Source: Misgurnus anguillicaudatus (lineage: Eukaryota > Chordata > Actinopteri > Cypriniformes > Cobitidae). Taken from it: a DNA stretch of 64,000 bases. Both the position numbers and the translations under genes were made by a program. The DNA lies in the NCBI RefSeq assembly GCF_027580225.2, contig NC_073353.2:39114001-39178000 (forward strand). The letters are read 5' to 3'. Below are positions 57,781 to 64,000 of this stretch, piece by piece (the stretch's first letter is position 1; each line of letters starts with the position of its first letter). The notes beneath the pieces are model-generated. The model saw only the letters and a program-made list of their open reading frames with translations, was not told the DNA's origin and searched no databases.

Positions 57781-57916
57781 CAATGGATCTCATCTGGTGA
57801 TCGAGGTTGCAGGTTTAGGACCGAAGAAGAACTGCATTGCTACCATTGTGTCCTTCAGTACTTCAGCTTTCTTCTTAGCTTGTGTAGCGCTGCTTTACCA
57901 TAAAACTCCATTGATC

Positions 57917-58116
57917 ACAGTGAAAAAAATAATTAAATTTAATCAAATTTTTAAGGGTTTAAGTGGTTGCAATCAATTTATTTAAGCTACATTTAAACAA
58001 AAGTTTTTTATTTTATTTTTCTACTTTTTTTGTTTAATTATAGCTGAAATAAATTGATTGCAACCACTTACCTTAAAAAAATGTAAATTGAATGAATCAG
58101 GTTTTTTTTTCAGTGC
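57917..58116. mobile_element. MITE with CAGTGAAAAAAA ends
   Basis: Left CAGTGAAAAAAATAATTAAA and GTTTAAGTGGTTGCAATCAA pair with the right TTGATTGCAACCACTTACCT and TTTTTTTTCAGTG. A related TAAGTGGTTGCACGCAATTG sits at about 12,780 in the gpc6/dct spacer. Confidence 0.75.
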
Positions 58117-58300
58117 ACACACAGTAATAGAGGCACAAATGCTTGAGAAGAGCTTTTGGTTTAAGTCCTGCTATTGTTGTGTGTCTTACACCTGCTCTGT
58201 GCTTTCTTCCCCATCAGTAGATCAGATGCATTTTTGGGGAAACATCTGTTTAATAGATTTATAATTGATAAAATGTGTCCAATGGGGCTTTGAGTGGTTT

Positions 58301-58387
58301 CCCAGACAGCTGACGACTCTGGGCCGGATCCGTGCAGAAGTCATCAGCTCCGGTACAGATCTGGCTCAGAGTCGTCTACTGTCTGGG
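58301..58387. mobile_element. palindromic mini-element, second copy
   Basis: CCCAGACAGCTGACGACTCT and AGAGTCGTCTACTGTCTGGG pair at the ends, with CATCAGCTCCGGTACAGATC in the core. Same element as in dct intron 1 (19,211-19,300). Confidence 0.8.
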
Positions 58388-59340
58388 TTTGAACCTGATC
58401 TCGCTGCAATTCGTACATATTTCACAAGTTCGTATGAAATCTATTTAAGCAAAAATGCACAATTTTGAGAAAAAATATTAAAGATGATTTTGCTCAATTT
58501 TGTGTAATTTGGTGTAATGCAATGAATTTGCATGGTTTATGGTTCCAAAACACATTATTTTCCACATACTGTTCATTATTTTTGCTCCTCTATGCCCTGC
58601 CTCCCTGAAACAAAGCTCATCGTTCTAAAAAGCACAGTGTCATCTGATTGGCCAGCTAATTTGTACGTTGTGATTGGCCTGAATACTGACAAGAGTTTTT
58701 AGCCGAATCTGATCCAGAAAATGCAGATGACCAAGCTGATCGATCAACTTTACCAGCGTGGTTTGAGCAAAACGTAACAGATTGGTAAGGTAAGGATACT
58801 AAAACCTAAAACTGCGATCGTAAAAACGACAAACAACAAAAACTGCACTGTTTAATACTTGCGTTTAAATCATGGTTTAGTCAGTAGTAATGTCTTTAAA
58901 TATGAAAACATAGGCCTTGTGTGTCCAAGAAAAAAGATTTAAGTTGGATACGATAACTCGTGTCATCATTTACTTTGGAATTTGTACCTTTACATATCGT
59001 TAACATACTAATACCAACCCAATCTCACGGAAATTTGTGTTATAGTCACAAAATTTTTGAATAATGTATTGACACAAATTTCTGCTGTTTTTCGTGCCCC
59101 TGGAGCACGAATGTCTTTGTCGTGCACACAGCACGAATTTCTTTTGTTCTGTATCGTGTCATTTTATTTTTGTTGTCTCATTGTTTTGTCCTATTTTTTT
59201 ACCATTGTCGCTTGTTAAAAAAATAACCCCAACTCTAGGTAAGATTCGTTTTAAAAGCGGATGAAAAACATGTAGAAACCAATACATAAATTACATCCTA
59301 ACACAAACCCCGAATCTAACCCTAACCCCAATTGACATTG

Positions 59341-59574
59341 GAGGTGACATTGGAGTAAAAAATCTAAAGTTTAGTTTCATGTGGTGACGCGAAACTATCG
59401 CGTGGTGACGCGAAACTATCGCGTGGTGACGCGAAACTATCGCGGGCGCACGCGAAACTACCACGAGCGCACGCGAAACTACCACGAGCGCACGCGAAAC
59501 TACGAAACTATCGCATGCTCACGTGAAACTAAACTTTATTTATAATTAATTTTTGCTCCATGTCCCCTTAGGGG
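59341..59574. mobile_element. MITE family C, copy 2 with minisatellite
   Basis: Flanks AGGTGACATTGGAGTAAAAA with TCTAAAGTTTAG, and CTAAACTTTATTT to CCATGTCCCCTTAGGGG, match the 20,719-20,811 copy. The single central unit there is replaced here by a tandem array. Confidence 0.85.
59381..59534. repeat. 21-bp minisatellite, about seven units
   Basis: Units such as GTGGTGACGCGAAACTATCG (plus C) at 59,381, 59,402 and 59,423 are identical. The next (59,444, 59,465, 59,486) are a GAGCGCACGCGAAACTACCA variant, then a diverged last unit after an 8-base partial repeat. Each unit contains a CGCG core. Read on the minus strand it gives a 7-residue VSRHHAI repeat, which is not a gene. Confidence 0.95.
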
Positions 59575-60039
59575 CTCTGTAGAAAGTCATGCCAGAGGCA
59601 TGAAAAACTGTTACTAGAAATTCGTGCTATGTGCACAAAAAAAGACATTTTTGCTCCAGGGGCACGACTATAACACGACTTGCCGTGAGATAGGTAGACT
59701 AAAACACAAAAGAAATGTAAAATCATGAATCGGATGAATGTAAAAAAGGGATGAATGCAAATCATACAAAAACCTACAAATAAGGCCATATAAAATAACT
59801 TACTTGTAAAATACGTATGATTGTCATGAAATGATGACAGATTGTGTTAGTATTACTGAACAGGACAGTGCAGTGTTTTTATTACATTTCACCATCTAGG
59901 AACAGCAGTCAGCTGGTTGAATAGCTGTCATTTGTTTTCTCTTTTACTGAATAAAAAGCAAAAAGTTCACTGTTAAAGACATTAAAAGGTTTTTTTGGGA
60001 GGGGGGGTGAGAATAGCATCTCTTGACTGTGATTGGCCA

Positions 60040-60900
60040 GTCGTGTTGCTTCAGTATTTACTCTATTTCCCCTGATTCATAGACGCTGCTCACTGGACCG
60101 AAACCTTCCAGCTGCCACCCAACATCTCATTATTTTTGGAAATATCAGGCTTGTATCATCTTGATAAATAATTCCTTGCAGTATAATGTATCAGACTAAA
60201 ACATATTTTCAGGGGGCCAGCGAGGTTAAAGTGCCAATCTTACCTTTTTACATTTTTTTCTCGCCCCGAAGACAGTGATTTCCATATATAGAGTGAGCGG
60301 GGTTTGTGTCGAACACGAGCGATTGGGATGTGGCGTCAGGGTGACACATATTGCTGTCAGAGATTGGAAATGAGACCTGCTAACTTGTAAGAAGCCTCCC
60401 AGGACCAATCAGCTTTCTGACTTTAGCCATGCATTATATCCGACACTAAAGAGAACCGGCACTGTGAAGTTTTTATCGCACTTCTTGACAAACGTTACAG
60501 TTTAATGCAGCCGTTTCGTAGCCCTGCATTCTTATGCCTTGCCGAAAACATTTATCTACTTGAAAGCAGCAAAATAGTCGCTACGGGGAGGGATTTCTTT
60601 CAATAGATCACAATAGGTGTGGTATCGGACACGTTACCGTTTCGGTTCAGACCGAGGGCCTCGATATATTTGTGGCAAAACTATTTATCTTCATGCTGAA
60701 ATAAAGTAAATACATTAAGGAGTATTTTCACAATGGCATTTCATATTCATCCTAAATGGCTCTTCTATGACTTCACCCACCCACCTTCATTTAAAATTTG
60801 ATTTCAGGGCATTTCTGTGAAACTATTTATCATCTCAGGCAGACGGCGGACACAAATATGGAATACATTAAGAAGTGAAAAGAATCCAAAAACTTGTGCA
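60040..60900. promoter_or_regulatory. candidate conserved noncoding block
   Basis: Repeat-free, balanced composition, including GGAAATATCAGGCTTGTATC, CGAGCGATTGGGATGTGGCG and GATCACAATAGGTGTGGTAT. A run of nine G at 60,000 marks its left edge. About 16 kb upstream of sox21. Confidence 0.3.
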
Positions 60901-61212
60901 GATCCAATACTATCTAAGAGTCAAATTTAATACTAATTCTGTTCTCCTGTCGACACTGATGACACTGATGACTCTGTCTTTAGCATATGTATGTTTAATT
61001 CAAAGCCATTCAAAGGATTTGAATCAATAAACTCTTATTTTTAACCACTGCACATATGAGATCAAATTTGTGCTATGTGTTACCAGTAAATTTTTTCTCA
61101 TACAGTATATTTAATAGGTGTGTAACTGGTTTAAAAAAAGATATATGTGGACGATATTGTGCCACAACTCATTAAAAGAGTATTCAGAGTAAAACTTGCT
61201 CATCCATAGCGT

Positions 61213-61710
61213 ACCCAGTCTCACAAGGTTTCGTGATATAGTCACATATTTTTTGGATTTGTTTTCATGATATTATCACAAATTTCCATGTTTTTTCGTG
61301 ACCGTATAACAAATTCCTGTTTTCGTGTGATTATCACGTATTGGTTACTCAACTGGTTTTTCCTATTTTTAAACCATTGTCGCTTCGGTTTAGGGTTAGA
61401 TTTGGTGCTTGCATTAGAATGTTACTTTAAATATTGGTTTATACTATTTTTTCTGATTAATTTTTAATATGTTGCCTGGTGTTGGGATTAGAGTTGGGTT
61501 TGGGTAGGGATGTCATTTTATGTAAATCTAACCCTAAACCGAAGCGACAATGGTAAGAAAGTAGGAAAAAGCAGTTGAGTAACAATATGTGATAATCACA
61601 CGAAAACAGGAACTCATTATACGATCACGAAAAACACGGAAATTCGTGATAATATCATGAAAAAAGAATAAAAAATATGTGACTATATAACGAAATTTCG
61701 TGAAATTGGG
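61213..61710. mobile_element. inverted-repeat element family A, copy 4
   Basis: CCCAGTCTCACAAGGTTTCG and TATAGTCACATATTTTTT pair with AAAATATGTGACTATATAAC and GAAATTTCGTGAAATTGGG. CCATTGTCGCTTCGGTTTAG and CTAAACCGAAGCGACAATGG form the inner arm. The most symmetric copy, about 500 bp, with no insertion. Confidence 0.85.
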
Positions 61711-61936
61711 CTGCCATAGCTCAGGAAACCTGAGAAAACAACACAAATGAGACAATTTTTGACAATTTTTTTTGTAGGAGCATATTGAGACTCTTTTAAA
61801 AGTCTTTAATTGAAAAATTTATAGAAAATGTTTTTTTTTTATTTTTTCTAACTTAAGTTAACACATTATCGTTCCTCTGAGAAACATATGAGATGCAGGA
61901 AGCAAAAGTCTCCATTTGCTCTCCATTTCATCTCAT

Positions 61937-62859
61937 TGTAAGAAACTTTTTTATTTACTAAATGGGGCAAATTAATGCAAGAGCGCAATTCCTAGAAAGC
62001 ACAGATGGGAGTTGTAATATCTGCGGGTTATTTACTAAAAATGTGCAAAAAAAAAATTACACAGGCGCAACAGCTGATTTCCATAATGACCAACACAATC
62101 TACTAAGAGCAGCGCAAATTAGTTCAGGGTCACAAATAAGCAGAGCTGATGAGGTGCGGGTGATTTACTAACACCTGATGTGCTTGAGTTCAGCACCACG
62201 GACATCACAGATGAAAATTTGCAGTGTGAAATCCCAGCTAACAAATCCATAGTACACTGAAAAGAACCAGAAAACAAAAAATGAAGATATACAAGAAGTT
62301 TTGAAACACCTGCTATTGTGTGATTTAATGACTTGTGTGACTGCTATCCTAGTGACTCTTCTTTTATTTACTTCAGCAAATAAAAAATAACATACCGGTA
62401 GCTTGGAAAAACAATATTTTTGAACAATATGTTCCTCTGGCCAAATTCCAAATAAACTGTTACGTGTTAAAACAATCCTCTGCATTTTATCACTCACTCT
62501 CTGATCTATGTAATGCCTCTCCTATCAGCAACAATTGCTGCCATTTTAAGCACAATATGATTTAAGACATGCATTTTTTCTGGAGTTAAATAATTGTGCA
62601 GATACCAATCATAACACACTCACAAACATTAGTTAATCGCATTGCGTGAATTATTAAAATATTCTCCCATAAATTTTGCGTCTGAAAGGGAAACACCTAG
62701 AAATGCATATGCAATAAGGTCAGTCGCAAAGATAACTAAACCACGCCTTTTCAGCGCTAATTATTTACTGCACGGCTTTAGTAAATCCCGACAGTCGTTA
62801 CTTAACGCCCAAAATGATGGTTTGTGCTGGCGCAAGCTGTTAGTAAATCTGTCCCTTAG
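61937..62859. mobile_element. degraded element ending in TTAGTAAATCTGTCCC
   Basis: The right end GCTGTTAGTAAATCTGTCCC is a familiar cyprinid terminal repeat. The left part has ATTTACTAAATGGGGCAAAT and several internal ATTTACTAA blocks. Its interior contains GCGCAA motifs (GAGCGCAATTCC, CAGGCGCAACAGC). The left border is uncertain. Confidence 0.45.
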
Positions 62860-62864
62860 TCACA

Positions 62865-63180
62865 AACCACACAATCTCATGGCAATTTGTACATATTTTA
62901 TAAGGTGGCAAATTGGTATATGACCACATTTGTATGTTTTTTATGATTTGTTTTCATCCCTGTGATGTTAGCTTGACCAAATTTTGCCAATTGAGAGATG
63001 TCCTCAGGGCAACATATTGTTTTGACACATTTTTGTAAATAAAACCTAAACTCAACCCAAATCCCAACCATAACCATAACTGAACCCTAAAATCAGACTA
63101 AAATGATAAGTAAAAATCAATGGTCTAGAATAAGCCAACTCAAAAACATTTACAAATTCTTGGGGGAATCAGGTTGAAAA
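62865..63180. repeat. probable degraded dispersed repeat
   Basis: ACAATCTCATGGCAATTTGT and ATTTTATAAGGTGGCAAATT recall the ATTCGTAC/CTCGTAA family at 56,320. The centre has CCCAACCATAACCATAACTG, and the right end has AAATTCTTGGGGGAATCAGG. Low certainty. Confidence 0.35.
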
Positions 63181-63419
63181 CACATGAGATATCTGATGTT
63201 TCAACAACTGTTGGAGAGTAAATAAGAGTAAATATAACAAAGATTTTAAAGAATATCATTCACAAGACACTGTAACACAATGGCTGATTTGAGCTTGAAC
63301 CGCATATAATCCTCTATAATAAAGCCTCCATCAGTTCTGCAGTCACCTCCGCACTTCACAAGTTCAATTAATGAATTCATAAAATTGCTTAAACTTTTGA
63401 AACGAGAAAGAAAACATCT

Positions 63420-63840
63420 GCCGTAACTCTTTATCAAAGCACTTCATATTTCAGGGAAGCGGGTGATCGTTGTGTATTTGCAGAGCAGAACTAATGCTAT
63501 ATAAATCTCACGTAATGAACGGATCCCTGGAGGTGTTGTCTAAATGAAGATTTTACAGCCAATCTCAATTTGCCCGCTGCATTACTCTTCTGCCTTCAGT
63601 ACATTTGTTTAACAGGTGTGCCAGATTCTTTTCCTTTTTCTTTGCGCCATCGCCAGAAGGGAAAACATTCCTGTTACAACTCATTTTATTGAGCTTTAAC
63701 TTCACTAAAGAGCATCTGTTAACAACTTCAACTGCCATTAAGGTTTTCTTGTAGAAATGTAGTTTGGCCATTCCACTGAATTGGTGCCATTTCTGTCCCC
63801 AGGACATTAAAAATGCAGGAAAACTAACTCTAAAAGACAT
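63420..63840. promoter_or_regulatory. candidate conserved noncoding block
   Basis: Repeat-free with CAGCCAATCTCAATTTGCCC and TCATTTTATTGAGCTTTAAC. A 100-codon minus-strand frame has no domain. The last 150 bases of the window are AT-rich and unremarkable. Confidence 0.25.
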
Positions 63841-64000
63841 TTTATTATTAAGCAAGGTGTCTTGCATGTTAATCTAACACCAAATATAAACTATATAATT
63901 TAAAAAATTAATAAAAACTACATTAAAAACAGCTTTTTTTACCCATCCCTAATCTTTATCTCTATACATTACCTTTAAATATAAAGCAGAAAATTCATAT

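Larger units (their letters stand above)
59018..59693. mobile_element. inverted-repeat element family A, copy 3, split by family C
   Basis: The left end CCCAATCTCACGGAAATTTG and TGTTATAGTCAC pairs with the right end CGACTATAACACGACTTGCC and GTGAGATAGG. The interior has CCATTGTCGCTTG, AACCCCAACTCTAGG and CCCCGAATCTAACCC as in the other copies. Family C is inserted in the right half. Confidence 0.85.

Noticed and set aside
59381..59534. Regular direct repeats that could suggest a CRISPR array
   Set aside because: Units are 21 bp head to tail with no unique spacers, inside a eukaryotic transposon; it is a minisatellite.

Overview
The window is animal nuclear DNA, most likely from a teleost of the carp family (Cypriniformes). 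It is AT-rich, with spliced genes, long introns and intergenic spaces, and many short inverted-repeat DNA transposons of the kinds common in cyprinid genomes. Only three genes could be supported, in the order gpc6 (+, 3' end only), dct (-), sox21 (-). This matches the vertebrate neighbourhood GPC5-GPC6-DCT-TGDS-GPR180-SOX21, but I found no exon of TGDS or GPR180 between dct and sox21.

Layout. 1-9472 holds the last introns and last three coding exons of a glypican called gpc6 (exons 7015-7145, 8636-8811, 9282-9472), ending in the glycosaminoglycan Ser-Gly repeats and the GPI signal. 9473-13808 is a transposon-rich spacer between two convergent genes. 13809-19731 is a complete eight-exon dct gene on the minus strand. 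All splice sites are GT/AG, the phases agree and the product is 516 aa. A TATA-like box and an M-box-like CATGTG lie upstream. 19732-43169 is a 23 kb gene-free stretch with many transposons and several complex, repeat-free segments that may be regulatory. 43170-43907 is the single-exon sox21 gene (245 aa) in a CpG-rich block with an NRF1-type site. 44,400-64,000 is gene-free and again alternates candidate regulatory segments with transposons.

The three genes are neighbours by ancestry and not an operon. Glypican-6 is a cell-surface heparan-sulfate proteoglycan, Dct is a melanosomal enzyme of eumelanin synthesis, and Sox21 is a SoxB2 transcription factor of neural progenitors. The gene-poor flanks of sox21 are where one expects long-range developmental enhancers; SOX21 is a known centre of conserved noncoding elements in vertebrates.

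The most interesting structures are in the noncoding DNA: (i) two oppositely oriented copies of one repeat in dct introns 2 and 4 that bracket exons 3 and 4; (ii) a dispersed inverted-repeat family with four copies, one of them truncated and flanked by a perfect 23-bp direct repeat; (iii) a small transposon with a 21-bp minisatellite grown inside one copy but not in its sibling; (iv) a 1-kb element with 28-bp perfect terminal repeats beside a hAT-like element in the same TA microsatellite; and (v) a long foldback element in a gpc6 intron. Transposon calls rest on terminal inverted repeats seen by eye and on remembered resemblance to common fish repeats; no database search was possible.
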